Program-made: the position numbers and the translations under genes | The notes under the pieces: model-generated | Seen by the model: the letters and a program-made list of their open reading frames with translations, nothing else | The model's database searches: none | Told to the model about the DNA's origin: nothing | Part shown: one piece after another, positions 1 through 11,448 of the stretch | Layout: every line of letters starts with the position of its first letter | Position numbering within the stretch: the stretch's first letter is position 1 | Assembly (NCBI GenBank): GCA_946811185.2 | Contig: OX328097.1 | Location: forward strand, 4,512,242-4,576,241 | Length of the DNA stretch: 64,000 nucleotides | Origin: Hippopus hippopus | Taxonomy: Eukaryota; Mollusca; Bivalvia; Cardiida; Cardiidae | Reading direction: 5' to 3'

Positions 1-10
1 AGAAGTAGTT

Positions 11-237
11 TTAACCCTTTCCCAAACGACACATTTTAGACTCTTTCAAATTTAAAACATATACAGATGACAAGCTAAACATTGGTGCAAATATACTTGA
101 GTTCTCTGACAGGGCAGAAAACATTGCGGGAAAGGAGACAATACTGGTTACCAGCATTTTCTCCTTTTCCCACAATGTTTTGAATAGCTTTCTTTCCCAG
201 GGTTGTAAAAACCAGGGATTGTTTGGTAAAGGGTTAA
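11..237 (-). mobile_element. TTAA-MITE, full-length copy 1
   Basis: Ends are ttaaccctttcccaaacgac and tttggtaaagggttaa, around a central inverted repeat (gaaaacattg...caatgtttt). Family structure from the copies in this window: about 225-230 bp, TTAA at both ends, termini CCCTTTACC/GGTAAAGGG, and a perfect 66-bp central palindrome in the youngest copies. The two flanking arms differ: one carries ACCCTGAGAAAG, the other AAATTTTAGACTTGTCCAAATTG and TGCAGACGAC. TTAA target plus CCC start is the piggyBac signature, and no coding capacity is present. This copy sits on the TTAA of a GAGCCATG-MITE, whose sequence continues from 234. Confidence 0.85.
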
Positions 238-449
238 TGCATCTCCTTGAAGTCATGGCATTATTATGGATCCATTAGAATCCATTTTGTCTAACAATCA
301 ACTGACTCATATAGTAGACTGGTCCTTTGACATACAGAAAATTTACCAAAAGCAACAATTTTTTACTCAGGTCAGCCTGCACAGACTGCAGGCTGACCTG
401 GGTCCATACTTTTCACAAATGCATTAAAGCCCCTTGTCATACAGCATGC
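234..449. mobile_element. GAGCCATG-MITE, copy 1 (left end replaced by TTAA-MITE)
   Basis: Internal landmarks are ttaatgcatctcc, gtctaacaa, ggtcctttgacat, the 34-bp near-palindrome caggtcagcctgca/tgcaggctgacctg, and the right end gcattaaagccccttgtca...gcatg. The complete copy at 39592-39853 shows the family ends TGAGCCATGCT and inverse. Here the sequence begins exactly at the TTAA shared with the preceding MITE. Confidence 0.7.
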
Positions 450-932
450 TTATATGTAATTGTACTCTACTATTCTAATTATATCTCCTGATTGTTCTAT
501 GGAAATCTAGTTATATCCAACATACCCCACAGACTGAACTGTAACCATCTCAGCTGTTTATTTCACCTACAAATTGATGTAATTAAAAAATCTGAAAAAC
601 GCAGGGGAAAAAAACTATGTATCAATAAACAACAGGTATATATTGATAATAAGGTTACAAAGAAAGAAATTCTCATTGTCATGTTAGTTTGCTGTACGTG
701 GATCCCTGGATCCTGCAAAAAGTTGTCTCATATTGGCTTAATAACCATATCCCAGGTAATTTTTTTTAAACTCTTCACTGCCCACAAATGAAGAGTCAAA
801 TAGTTTTTGTTTGACTAAATTAACTGGAGACATTTACTTTTTAAACAACCTTACTTCGGCACATTGCTTACAGTGCCATACATTGCAAGGGAATAAAGAT
901 GATAAACTGAAACCAATTTCTTATTTCAATCT

Positions 933-1027
933 TGGTTACCAGCATTTTCTCCTTTTCCCATGATGTTTTCAATAGTCTATTTTTATTCTTCAGGGTTGTT
1001 AAAATTCAGGATTGTGTGGAAAAGGGT
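933..1027 (-). mobile_element. TTAA-MITE fragment 2 (right half)
   Basis: It starts inside the central palindrome (ggttaccagcattttctcc) and keeps the cagggttgttaaaattcagg arm; the left half is missing and the terminus has decayed to gtgga. Confidence 0.7.
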
Positions 1028-1029
1028 GG

Positions 1030-1820
1030 ATTAGAAATCCGATGAGGTATCGTAGATTCCTGGGTTTGTTTGCTTAGGTCACTCACCATGTTCATTTGAT
1101 TCAATTAAAGTGATGTGATTACATTCATTAGTGGACTTGAACTCTTGTATACATACTACATGTATTTGCTCTATACCTAAATAATGCTATAACCCTCAGC
1201 CCTTTTTTTCTTAGCATTATTTTAGAAATATGTATAATATTTAGCCCATCAAGTCATTATTTGCCTTGGAAAAACGTCAGCAGATTACTTTTTGTTTTGC
1301 TTTTGGCACAATTGGTCTATCTGGATGTTAATTTTCCGGTTACATGGTGTCGTAGTACAATTCCACTCGTTAAAAATGTCTGTTACGGTAATAGATCTAA
1401 GGTATAAATAGAAGCAGGTTTGAATGTGGGCTTCAGAACAATAGGGTTAAGATGGAAGCTGTATCTGTAACTGGTGGGGGGGGGTAGGCTGAAGATGGAG
1501 GAGAAGAAGCACGTTGTCTGCGCATGTCATATTCTTCGAAGATTCAACTTGTCTGCTATGACGCATCACCCATCCCAGTATACCTTGGAAAAGCAGGGCT
1601 TATATCAAAGCTTATTAGCCTATTACCCAAGCATATAGAGGCTGTTTTAATAAATGGCCGATGCATAGGTTACATGCTAGCCAATCATAGCTGAATGAAT
1701 CGCACCAGGTAGCGTTTTATTGAGTAAACGTTTATTTGATTTTGAAATTCAAAGTAACGGTTGTTGTTTTGAAAAGTAGACCGGTTCTGTACCCAGAATG
1801 CCCAAATTAGATAGAGATAA
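1030..1820. other. Non-coding stretch, no feature recognised
   Basis: AT-rich intron-like sequence with a G run near 1475. No splice-bounded coding block, RNA gene or known repeat of this window was seen. Confidence 0.5.
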
Positions 1821-1824
1821 AAAA

Positions 1825-2043
1825 TTTGGACTCACCGAAGTTTAAAGCATTTGCAGACAACATTATTCTTGTGTAGCCTAAAGGCTGGTTGTCACCTTTA
1901 GAAAGGTAGAGAACATAGTTGAGAAAAGGACAAAATGCTGGTGAAAAGGACAAAATGCTGGTTACCATCATTTAGTCCTTTTCCAACAATGTTTTGGATC
2001 GGCTTCTCTCCTGGGAACAGGGCATTGTTTGGTAAGGGGTTAT
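1825..2043 (-). mobile_element. TTAA-MITE copy 3, diverged
   Basis: The arm words aaagcatttgcagacaac and gaacagggcattgtttggta are present. A 21-bp direct duplication (gaaaaggacaaaatgctggt) lies in the palindrome, 1922-1963. Confidence 0.7.
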
Positions 2044-2262
2044 GTCTGTACCAGACAACAAAAGTATAGCCTAGTCCAAATTCAAAGCATCATTTTGCAG
2101 ATGACAAATTTGATGTGATTCAAACATCCAAACATGGTGTTAAAACAGAACATAACCAAAATTGACAGCTGTCAAAATCAAGATGCTCTTTTCATGGATA
2201 AATCCATTAGTTTTGCATTGACCATCCTCTGATGTAGACAGATATAAATGACCACAAAATAA

Positions 2263-2330
2263 TATGTACCCTTACGTTATTACCAATAACCAATGTACTC
2301 TTATGTTATTACCAATAACAGGTGTACGCT
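2263..2330. repeat. Short tandem repeat, period about 32 bp
   Basis: Two units of gtac-cttacgttattaccaataac are followed by a partial third. Nothing else was recognised between 2050 and 2765. Confidence 0.6.
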
Positions 2331-2768
2331 TGCAGTATGATCTATAACCAGTAGACTGTATGTTTGGCTTTCAAGAGTGTTGTTTGTTTTCTCTGTTTGA
2401 TTTACATTGCACTTGTAATCTTTCACTTTAAATCTTTTTGTCAAAGACCATCAATCAGTCACAATTTGGCAATGGTTGGACTTTCTCAGATTACTCAAAT
2501 TGTTTGATGAAATTGGTCAGAATACATGTATTTCGTTTTACTATGTTTCTCATGAATTTTGGTAACGGTTCTCTATTGGTTAAAAAACTTGATGAAAATG
2601 CCAAGTATGGCTTGTAGAATAAAACATGCCCTGTAACTGTTACCTTAAAGGTCCATTAACAATCAGATGTAAACATTTCCGTCTATAAAAGATTATTGTT
2701 AGTCTGACAACCTGTAAAGGTAAGGTATGGTTGGTCAAAAGTTCCATTCATCAGCAGAACAATAGATT

Positions 2769-2995
2769 TTAACCCTTCCCCCAACGACAAATTTTAGACT
2801 CTTTCAAATTCAAAACATCTGCAGACGACAAAATCAACATTGGTACAAATGAACTTAAGCTTTCTGATAGGTTAGAAAACATTGTGGGAAAAGGAAAAGA
2901 TGCTGGTTGCCAGCATTTTCTCCTTTTTCCACAATGTTTTCAAAAGCCTTCTTTCATAGGGTCATGAAAACACAGGATGGTTTTGTAAAGGGTTA
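2769..2995 (-). mobile_element. TTAA-MITE copy 4
   Basis: Start ttaacccttcccccaacgac, end ttttgtaaagggtta. The arm is close to copy 1 (tttagactctttcaaattcaaaac), marking a shared subfamily. Confidence 0.8.
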
Positions 2996-3049
2996 CAACA
3001 ATATTAAGACTAAGATAAATGTTGGCAACATTACTTCACCACATGAAAA

Positions 3050-3275
3050 AATCTTTGACTCCTTCACATTGAAAACAATTGCAGATGGCCAATAAAATGT
3101 GGATCAAATGATGAGATTGGGCTGTGGAAGTATAGTAAACATTTTGGGCAAAGGAGAAAATGCTGTAACCAGCATTTTCTCCTTTGCCCAAAATGTTTTT
3201 TATCATTTCAAAGACAGTTTCATTAACTGGAACTATATATAATTTATCACCTGCAAGTGCTTTCATGAAAGAGCT
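3050..3275. mobile_element. Symmetrical TTAA-MITE derivative (copy 5)
   Basis: Both flanks of the palindrome (aaacattttgggcaaaggag and inverse) derive from the same MITE arm: gcagatggcc...gatcaaatgat on the left and its inverse complement tatcatttcaaagaca...cctgcaagtgctttcat on the right. The whole 225 bp is thus an imperfect fold-back. Terminal TTAA is not evident. Confidence 0.6.
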
Positions 3276-3499
3276 TCCGACTCCCATTGTGAGTTGTGTA
3301 GGAGTTGTGTGTTGTAAGGAGTTGGTGGTCATCACAGTCTGGTGTCCGGAACCTTGTGTCTGTTGCCCATACCAAAATGACTTTAGTCCCATCCATTATA
3401 TTAGGAATACTATTTTTCTTAAAATCATGTTCCAAAATATGGAGGTTAATCTTAATCCAAAGGTCTCTGTGTATTTGCAGTCTGTTGTGAAGCTCAGGT

Positions 3500-3926
3500 T
3501 TTCTAGTCCTCTTCTTAGCTCTGCTGTTTTAGAAGCATGGTCGTCTGCGTTGTCATGCAAAACTTGTACAGTTTATAACATCTGTTACAACTGAAGATAT
3601 TTACTGCGAACTTGGACTAGTTGTAAGCTGTCAAAAGTTGAACCTATACAACAGGGGCAGATAACCGTCAAAATATTTTTGATACAGTTAGACCCTTTTT
3701 CAATATAGAATTTTTTAAAACTTTGACATTTTATAATATCTCTGTCATTACCCAAGATATTTATTTCAAACTTGGGCTAGTTGTTAACTATCAAAAGGAA
3801 AAACCTTACAAAAGGGCAGGAAACCTTCAAAATATTTTTGACACAGTTATTCCCCTTTTTTTATTTAGAATTTATACCAAAAGCAACTACAGCCAAGTGT
3901 TGGCATCTGAGCATGCAGTGCTCTTG
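3500..3926. repeat. HL-F element copy 1 (about 150-165 bp units)
   Basis: Two to three degenerate units contain cattttataatatctctgtca, gatatttacttcaaacttgg, gttgttaactatcaaaa and acagttatgccc. It ends ggcatctgagcatgcagtgctcttg, a terminal hairpin-like stretch plus TCTTG as in the other HL elements. Overlapping open frames have no recognisable product. Confidence 0.6.
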
Positions 3927-4242
3927 TAGTGAATGTGTTTGCCCTATCTGCAGAAACCGTTATTCTAATGGCATTGTAGAAGGGTTTGTTTTTATTCAGA
4001 TTGTTGATGATCTATAGACCCAGTTGCCTGTTTATCATTTTAGGACTTCATGTGTTATATTAATGTTCAAATTATGGTTTTTCCCTGACATTAATGTTAC
4101 CCCTACTATTCTCAATATGCTTGATGTATTGTGAAGAATGATCTCTGGAGTATTTCTTGCAAAAGTTGTAAATCTAATAGTTCACCTGACTCCCTGGTGC
4201 TTTTGACATTTTGTTGCACTGTTAGTTTCTTTTCCAGTATTA

Positions 4243-4470
4243 TAAACCCTTTGCCAAATAATCCTGTGTTCTCATAAGACCAAGAAGAGGGGCTTTGAAA
4301 ACAATGTGAGTAAAGTAAAAAAAAATTGGTCACCAGAACTTTCTTCTATTTTCACAGTGTTTTCAGTTTCAGAAACAAATTTCATTGTTGGAGCCACATT
4401 TAGAAAAACATGGTGATCAAAGGCTTTCAATTTGACCAGGCGTACATTTTGTCACATGGCAAAGAGTTAA
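4243..4470 (+). mobile_element. TTAA-MITE copy 6, first of a TTAA-sharing pair
   Basis: Start aaaccctttgccaaataatcc, end cacatggcaaagagttaa. The palindrome is badly decayed, so this is an old copy. Its last TTAA (4467-4470) is also the first TTAA of the next copy. Confidence 0.72.
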
Positions 4471-4697
4471 CTCTTTACTAGATGACAAAATTTTAGCCTT
4501 GTCCAAATTGAAAGCATTTGCAGACGACAATTTAAAAGTGGCTGAAATGGTGCAATTTTTCTTTGATAAAGTAGAAAACATTGTGGGAAAAGGAGAAAAT
4601 GCTGGTTACCAGCATTTTCTCCTTTTCCCACAAGTTTTTCAAAAGGCTTCTTTCCCAGGGTTGTTAAAAGTAGGCATAATGTGTGGAAAAGGGCTAA
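4467..4697 (-). mobile_element. TTAA-MITE copy 7, second of pair
   Basis: It begins ttaactctttactagatgac with a well-kept palindrome (gaaaacattgtgggaaaagg). It is much less decayed than copy 6, fitting insertion into the TTAA end of the older copy. Confidence 0.82.
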
Positions 4698-4912
4698 CTT
4701 CTAGAATTAGAATTAACTCTGATTTACTTTTCATATCAACCCAAACAGAAAAAATTGAATAAAAATGGAGCATTTCGTGTATGCCTTGCATGTTTTCTAG
4801 CCCATAAGATGATGCAAATCATATTGATTTGACTTTAGTTTCCAGTCTTTTTGCTTATTCTTTAGGGCTAATTGAATGTTATATCCTTTTAACTTGCTGA
4901 GAGCCCGAAGGG

Positions 4913-5156
4913 TGAACTCTTTACCAAAGGAAAAAAAGGAAAAAGTGTTAGACTTTTTCCAAACTGAAAATATTTCCAGACAACAAATTAAAATTAATGT
5001 GGCTTAATTATGAAACTCAGCTCTGAAGGAGTAGAAAACATTGTGGGAAAAGGAAAAAAATGCTGGTTACCAGCATTTTCTCCTTTTCCCACAATGTTTT
5101 CAAAAGCCTTCTCTTATAGGGTTGTTGAAACTTGGGAATGTGTGATAAAGGGTTAA
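4913..5156 (-). mobile_element. TTAA-MITE copy 8
   Basis: Start tgaactctttaccaaagg, end gtgataaagggttaa. A purine-rich 20-bp expansion (aaaaaaaggaaaaagtg) lies in the left arm. Confidence 0.75.
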
Positions 5157-5159
5157 ATA

Positions 5160-5600
5160 GTTATCACAGATCTTCCTCTGGTACAGCTGTAAAACATGCA
5201 CACACAGTAATTGATGAATCCTGCATTATATATTAGCCTAGAATTTTTGTATTTGAAAAGCGATAATGCGCTGATTATGGAGCATGAAGCCCGGATCAAG
5301 ATCTGTAAAAACAAGGTTTATTATTCAACAAGCTTCAGTTACTGAACACATGCAAAACTAAACATTGGAATCATTCTGTCTGTCTGTCTGTTTGTGGGCA
5401 TGCTTGAACTTGAATTATTAATTCTGACCTTAGTTTTCGCTTTACTTGAACTGTAACTGTATAACTACTAACCAAAACAGGTGAAAGTTGAGGTGATATG
5501 TCCCTAGCCGGTTGATTTGTCTCATCTTCTGAATCGACGCCTTTCCTTCCCTTCTCCCCATAAGATACCCATCTGTAGAATGAAATCAGTCACAATTTGA
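5160..5600. other. Non-coding stretch
   Basis: A short (TCTG)n run lies near 5378; no gene or assigned repeat was seen. Confidence 0.5.
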
Positions 5601-5714
5601 TGGAAACACTGTTTTCACAGGTATTTCTGGGCTGTTTAGTGTTTACTTTTATGTGCAAAAAATTTTCTTGGGCAGATAGTTTTTATTTGGTCTTTCATTT
5701 GTGTTCATCTTCAG

Positions 5715-5747
5715 TCCATCCATCCATCCATCCATCCATCCATCCAC
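5715..5747. repeat. (CCAT)n microsatellite
   Basis: Eight uninterrupted catc units. The His-Pro-Ser reading in one frame is an artefact. Confidence 0.9.
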
Positions 5748-5749
5748 CT

Positions 5750-6294
5750 GTTTGTCCTTTAGTGAAGTTTTCTTATCAGGCCTATAACTTTTTTTCTCTA
5801 TCTCTTATTGTAAATTTACTTTGGAAAAATGTTAACCACATGGAAATAATCTGTCATGAGCATGAGTCATTTCTGTAGGTCAAAGGTCAAGGTCAGAGCA
5901 AGGTCAAATGTGTTTTTTTGGGGGTAGTGTCTGTCTTTGGCCTTTAACATTTTTTGTTACAGAAGAATTTTGGTATTGCTTTGCAGAATTGTTTCCAACA
6001 TACAAATAATGTGTCACACACAAGAACTATGTCTGTACGTCAAAGGTCAAGGCAAGGACAAGTATGTTTCAAAAATGAAACTTTCCTTGGTCACGTTTGT
6101 GTCAGGCCAGTGTAACTTTTGTTTAGTTACGAATAAATTTCAGTATAACTGTGCAGAATTGTCAATCACATAAAGACAGTGATGTGTTGTGCGCAGAACC
6201 ATATCCCTAAGTCAAAGGTCTAGGTCAAGATAGGTCAAATGTGTATAAGGGGGGAGGGGAAATAATTCAGTGGTGCAAATACGTTGACATTTTT
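5750..6294. repeat. Degenerate minisatellite, units about 140-165 bp
   Basis: Three diverged units are marked by gtcaaaggtcaaggtcag, tttgttacagaa and gcagaattgt...cacata. Just before the HL-A element the sequence reads aatacgttgacattttt, an HL-F word, and HL-F sequence resumes after that element at 8563. Confidence 0.55.
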
Positions 6295-8562
6295 AGCTCA
6301 CCTGAGCACAAAGTGCTCATGGTGAGCTTTTGTGATTGTGATGTGTCTGGCATGCGTCGTCCGTTGTCAACTTTTACCTTGTGTACGCTCTGGAGACCAC
6401 ATTTTCTGTCCGAAACTCATGAAACATGGTCAAAATGTTTGTCTTGATAAAATCTCGGACGAGTTGGAAAATGGGCCAGGTCAGGTCAAAAACTAGGTCA
6501 CTAGGTCAAATCTAAGAAAAACCCTGTGTACACCCTAGAGGCCACATTTTCAGTCCAATGCTCTTGAAAGTTTGTCAGAATGTTTCTCTTGATGATATCT
6601 TGGACGAGTGTGAAAATGGGTCAGGTCGGGTCAAAAAACTAGGTCACTGGGTCAAATCTTAGAGAAACCTTGTGTACGCTCTAGAGGCCACATTTTCAGT
6701 GCAATACTCTTGAAAGTTTGTCACAATGTTTGTCTTCATGATATCTCGGACGAGTTCGAAAATGAGTCAGGTCGGGTCAAAAACTAGGTCACTAGGTCAA
6801 ATCTTAGAAAAACCTTGTTTACACTCTAGAGGCCACATTTTCAGTCCAATACTCCTGAAAGTTTGTCAGAATGTTTGTCTTGATATCTTGGACAAGTTTG
6901 AAAATGGGTCATGTTGGGTCAAAAACTAGGTCACTAGGTCATATCTTAGAAAAACCTTGTGTATGCTCTAGAGGCCACATTTTCAGTCCAATGCTCTTGA
7001 AAGTTTGTCACAATGTTTGTCTTCATGATATCTCGGACGAGTTCGAAAATGAGTCAGGTCGGGTCAAAAACTCGGTCACTAGGTCAAATCTTAGAAAAAC
7101 CTTGTTTACACTCTAGAGGCCACATTTTCAGTCCAAAACTTTTGAAAGTTTGTCAGAATGTTAGTCTTGATGATATCTCGGACGAGTTCGAAAATGAGTC
7201 AGGTCGGGTCAAAAACTAGGTCACTTGGTCAAATCTAAGAAAAACCCTGTGTACACCCTAGAGGCCACATTTTCAGTCCAATGCTCTTGAAAGTTTGTCA
7301 GAATGTTTCTCTTGATGATATCTTGGACGAGTGTGAAAATGGGTCAGGTCGGGTCAAAAAACTAGGTCACTGGGTCAAATCTTAGAGAAACCTTGTGTAC
7401 GCTCTAGAGGCCACATTTTCAGTGCAATACTCTTGAAAGTTTGTCACAATGTTTGTCTTCATGATATCTCGGACGAGTTCGAAAATGAGTCAGGTCGGGT
7501 CAAAAACTAGGTCACTAGGTCAAATCTTAGAAAAACCTTGTTTACACTCTAGAGGCCACATTTTCAGTCCAATACTCCTGAAAGTTTGTCAGAATGTTTG
7601 TCTTGATATCTTGGACAAGTTTGAAAATGGGTCATGTTGGGTCAAAAACTAGGTCACTAGGTCATATCTTAGAAAAACCTTGTGTATGCTCTAGAGGCCA
7701 CATTTTCAGTCCAATGCTCTTGAAAGTTTGTCACAATGTTTGTCTTCATGATATCTCGGACGAGTTCGAAAATGAGTCAGGTCGGGTCAAAAACTCGGTC
7801 ACTAGGTCAAATCTTAGAAAAACCTTGTTTACACTCTAGAGGCCACATTTTCAGTCCAAAACTTTTGAAAGTTTGTCAGAATGTTAGTCTTGATGATATC
7901 TCGGGCGAGTTTGAAAATGAGTCAGGTCGGGTCAAAAACTAGGTCACTTGGTCAAATCTTAGAAAAACCTTGTGTTTACTCTAGAGGCCACATTTTCAGT
8001 CCAATGCTCTTGAAAGTTTGTCAGAAAGTTTGTCAGAATGTTTGTGTTAATGATGTTATCTTGCATGAGTTTGAAAATGGATCACGTGGGTTCAAAAACT
8101 AGGTCACCAGGTTTACTCTTTGAAAAGCCTTGTGTACAATCTAGAGGCCACATGTACAGCCCAATAATCTTGAAATTTGGTCAGAATGTTTGTCTTGATA
8201 ATGTCTTAGACTAGTATGAAAATGGGTCATGTTGGATAAAAAACTAGGTCAAATATCGGAAAAAATCTTCTGTACATCCTACAGGCCACATTTTTTCTCA
8301 AATACTCATGAAAGGTGGTCAGAATGTTTGTCTGGATAATTTCTACATGTTTGAAAATAGGTAATATTGAGCTTAAAAGTAGGCCTCAGAGACAAACATT
8401 CTAGAAAAAGCTTGTGTACACTCTAGAGGCTATGTTTGTAAGTCCAGTACTACTGAGTGTTTGTCAGAATGTTTGTCTTAATATCTCGGAAGAGATTGGA
8501 AATGGGTCATGTTTGATCAAAAGGCTCAGGTGAGTGACTTCAGGGCCATCATGGCCCTCTTG
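6295..8562 (+). mobile_element. HL-A element copy 1, 2.27 kb, minisatellite-bearing
   Basis: The left end agctcacctgagcacaaagt forms a hairpin with aaggtgagct-like sequence. The right end has CTCAGGTGAG (8525-8534), the exact inverse complement of CTCACCTGAG at 6297-6306, then the hairpin gggccatcatggccc and the end tcttg. No target-site duplication is seen; both flanks are T runs. The interior is the 145-bp array described separately. The layout fits a non-autonomous Helentron-type element (inference); there is no Rep/helicase coding. Confidence 0.72.
6430..8520 (+). repeat. 145-bp minisatellite array with 723-bp higher-order duplication
   Basis: About 14 units carry gggtcaaaaactaggtcact, tctagaggccacattttcag and gaaagtttgtcagaatgtt. 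Blocks 6511-7227 and 7234-7950 are nearly identical with an offset of exactly 723 bp (five units), a recent block duplication. Units toward the right edge are more diverged. Open frames of 67-81 codons recurring across the array are by-products of the period. Confidence 0.9.
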
Positions 8563-8813
8563 TTTCATATCTGTGTCATTACTGAAGATCTAGTTGTTAA
8601 CTATCTAAGGGGAACCCATACAACAGGGGCAGGTAACCATCAACATAATTTTTGGTACAGTAATGCCCTTTTTTCGACTTAAAAAGTTTTCAAAAACTTT
8701 TACATTTTATAATATCTCTGTCATTACTGAGGATATTTACTTTAACTAAATCTAGTTGTTTCGACTTAAAATTTTCCCTTAAAGGAACTGCAGAGGAGCG
8801 ATGGCAACTCTTG
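8563..8813. repeat. HL-F element copy 2 (right part)
   Basis: It begins directly after HL-A with tttcatatctgtgtcattactgaag. It contains attttataatatctctgtca and ends gaggagcgatggcaactcttg. It is probably the right part of an element split by HL-A. Confidence 0.6.
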
Positions 8814-8829
8814 TTGGAGTATTGCATTT

Positions 8830-9205
8830 GTATGTTTAGGAATTGGCGTATCATTTATAAGATTTTTTAACATTTTTTTATGCATGTATTTCTACCAAAA
8901 ACTCTTTTGGTTTAACTCTTACCAAATGACACTATACAGCTTCGTCCAGACAGTGTAGATTTATCATTCAGAGATAAACACTTAATGAAATGTCTGACTT
9001 GAAAATGAGTTGGTAATGCTGTAATACCGACCATTTCCAGGAATATATATTGGATTGTTCTATCTGATTAAATGACATGCAATTGTTTTCAGAAGAGGGC
9101 AGTCTGGGAAATTCAGAAGGAAATTGAAATTTGTTTTTTTTCCATAGACATGTTTTTTTTACTTTTATTGAGTGATCTTGGCTGAGACACCTTCGTGTGT
9201 TCCCA
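8830..9205. other. Non-coding stretch
   Basis: AT-rich sequence with T runs; no gene or assigned repeat was seen. Confidence 0.5.
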
Positions 9206-9210
9206 GATCT

Positions 9211-9372
9211 TTAACCTTGTACTGCACAATGCCAACTTATAACAACCCAGGGAAAGAAGCTGGTAACCAGCATTTTTTTCTTTTCACACAATGTTTTCTA
9301 CCCTATTTAAGACAATAATAATCAAGTTAGCTACATTTGTCAGCTTTCAATTTGGTCAAGTCAAACATTTTT
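9211..9372 (+). mobile_element. TTAA-MITE copy 9, left palindrome arm lost
   Basis: ttaaccttgtactgcacaat runs to cagggaaagaag, then jumps to ctggtaaccagca and the right arm. The left half of the hairpin is deleted. Confidence 0.7.
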
Positions 9373-9586
9373 ACCAAACAAGACAAGACTAGTCCATTTT
9401 GAAAGCAATTGCAGACAATAAAATAAATATTACTCAAAAATAGAAATAGGTTTTGGGAAGAGTAGAAAACATTGTGGGAAAGGAAGAAAATGCTTGATAT
9501 CAGCATTTTCTTCCTTTCCAAGAATGTTTTCAAAAGCTTTCTTTGTAAGGGTCATTAAAAGTCGGGATTGTATGATAGAGGACTAA
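9369..9586 (-). mobile_element. TTAA-MITE copy 10, abutting copy 9
   Basis: ttttaccaaacaagacaag to ttgtatgatagaggactaa. The palindrome gaaaacattgtgggaaagga is retained with an internal ga-rich change. Confidence 0.72.
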
Positions 9587-9892
9587 GGAATGCAAGGATT
9601 GGTGAATACGGCTCTCAGATCTTATGCTAGTAGTGACCAGTGTAATGTTTTGGAGTGGAATTATCCTAACATAAGCTTTTGAACTGACATAAAATTAGTG
9701 AACCAAGACTATGGGCTTAAGATCTTTTTTTTCTTTTTTTTAATATTTCTTAGTTCTAGATTGTTTTTTTCTGATCTTTTACTTAATTGTACTTCCTAAA
9801 ACAGGTGTGCATTAGACAGCTTTGAAAATATCCTTGAAAAAAATTACTACAACCTTACTGAGTATGAAGGCTTTTGCAAAACATTATTTATT

Positions 9893-10035
9893 ATACCCCT
9901 GCAAAACGAATGTTTTCGGGGGTATACTGGAATCAACCTGTGTGTCCGTCCGTGTGTCCGTCTGTGTACAAATAATTGCCTGTTTCTGTCAGAGCGCTGG
10001 CGGGGGTATTAAGTCACATTCAGTGACAGCTCTAG
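9893..10035 (+). mobile_element. HL-C element copy 1 (short)
   Basis: Left hairpin atacccctgcaaaacgaatg/ttttcgggggtat; gtccgtccgtgtgtccgtct; right subterminal gcgggggtat; hairpin gtcacattcagtgac; end agctctag followed by T. The left start and right subterminal sequence are inverse complements apart from one base. Confidence 0.72.
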
Positions 10036-10039
10036 TTAC

Positions 10040-11095
10040 CACTTCCTCTCTAATTAATGCTCCCCCAGCTTTTTTCTAACCAAAAATGGGCTTACCAGAC
10101 AGCCAATCCATTGCAAAAGTTGAAATAAATCAGCTGGATTAAACTTATGGCATCAACATAATCCTAATTACTTCTAAAATGGATGTCATTTATACCGGAC
10201 TATCTGAATACAGGTACACTTTTGATAATGTTATAAACTTCCGATAACACATATTTTGGAAAAACTTTACGAAATTGAAAGTACCAAAGACCGATGTCTC
10301 GCATTAATCATGAATGCTCTTTAATGTCCAAATGGATTATGATCTTCGGTAAAATCGATATTCTGCCTTAATACAGCAGGTTTCTCAAATGGCAATCGCT
10401 TTGCAGGAGGTACTGACTGGAACACCCGAACAGTAATGTTATCACCGTTGTCAGAAAATTGTGTTTTTTTTTTTACCTCATTAATTGCCTCCTTTTGGAA
10501 ATGTGGCGTTATAAAGAGACAATACAGTGAGTAAAAAGTTGCAAAGTTGCTCTATCATTTGTTTATTAATCTCATTGTCCTAGAAAATTTTAACATCTAG
10601 TTGGACCTTCAGTCTCGAGCGATATCAAATTTTCTTTTGCCGCCCAAAGCAAATACAAGCACCAGGAAAGTTACTACAAAAATATTTTGTGTAATATTCT
10701 GTGGAGTCTCAGATCTTGATCTAATGATTATCAAGATAGTAAATATTACTGCCCACATAAATTAAATGAACTGTATTTAAATGGCCATCATTGCCAATCA
10801 ACCAAACAAAATGGCTTCCTGTGATGTTTTCATTATGGACCCAGATGGTACCCCTTTAGATCTATGTCATTGAGGACAATAAATTTTGCTACATTCACCA
10901 TGTCATTTATTATTGCTGATCTGGTAACTGCTGCTGACCACTTTCAAAACATTGTGGTAAGAGGGTTATATCACTGGTAATGAGCAAATTCTTCTATTTT
11001 TCAACATTTCTTTATCATATGTATAATAGTTATGTGAATTTCACTTCATTTTAGTAATTCATATTTTATGTGAGTAACTTTGTGACTCTACAGTT
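10040..11095. other. Mostly unassigned non-coding stretch; contains one half TIR element
   Basis: About 10575-10703 matches the right half of the TIR element at 50750-50913 (shared gaccttc-gtct-g-gcgata, aatacaagcaccaggaaa and aatattc). The rest is AT-rich without recognised features. Confidence 0.55.
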
Positions 11096-11099
11096 CCAA

Positions 11100-11292
11100 G
11101 TTTTAAGCACTCTGAGAAAAAAAACATTTGGAAACATTGTGGAAAAGGGTCAAAATGCTGGTAACCAGCATTATCTGAAAAAAATATTTTCTACCCTATC
11201 AAAGACAAATTCTGTCATTTAAGCCACATTCAAGTTGTCATCTTCAAATGCTTTCAACTTTGACAAGTCTAAATTATTGTCGTGTGGTTAAC
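11100..11292 (+). mobile_element. TTAA-MITE copy 11, left end missing
   Basis: It starts in the tttaagcactctgagaaa arm and retains aatgctggtaaccagcat. It ends ttgtcgtgtggttaa. Confidence 0.7.
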
Positions 11293-11448
11293 AAAGTTGT
11301 CAGCTGCAAATTCATTTTACAAAATTACCAGTTAAACATGAACATATATGTGTATAAATTTCCAATCTTGAAACATTTTTTTTTTTCTTCAATCCTGTGT
11401 TAAAGACTTTTTAGGGTGTGAATTCAGCATTAATTTTCACTTTTTTTT

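Noticed and set aside
3036..3594. Overlapping open frames on both strands
   Set aside because: They run across a TTAA-MITE derivative and an HL-F element; no domain, no splice signals.
5715..5747. His-Pro-Ser repeat protein
   Set aside because: Translation of a (CCAT)n microsatellite.
6726..8102. Recurring open frames of 67-81 codons with near-identical products
   Set aside because: They repeat with the 145-bp and 723-bp periods of the minisatellite and have no gene context; by-products of the array.
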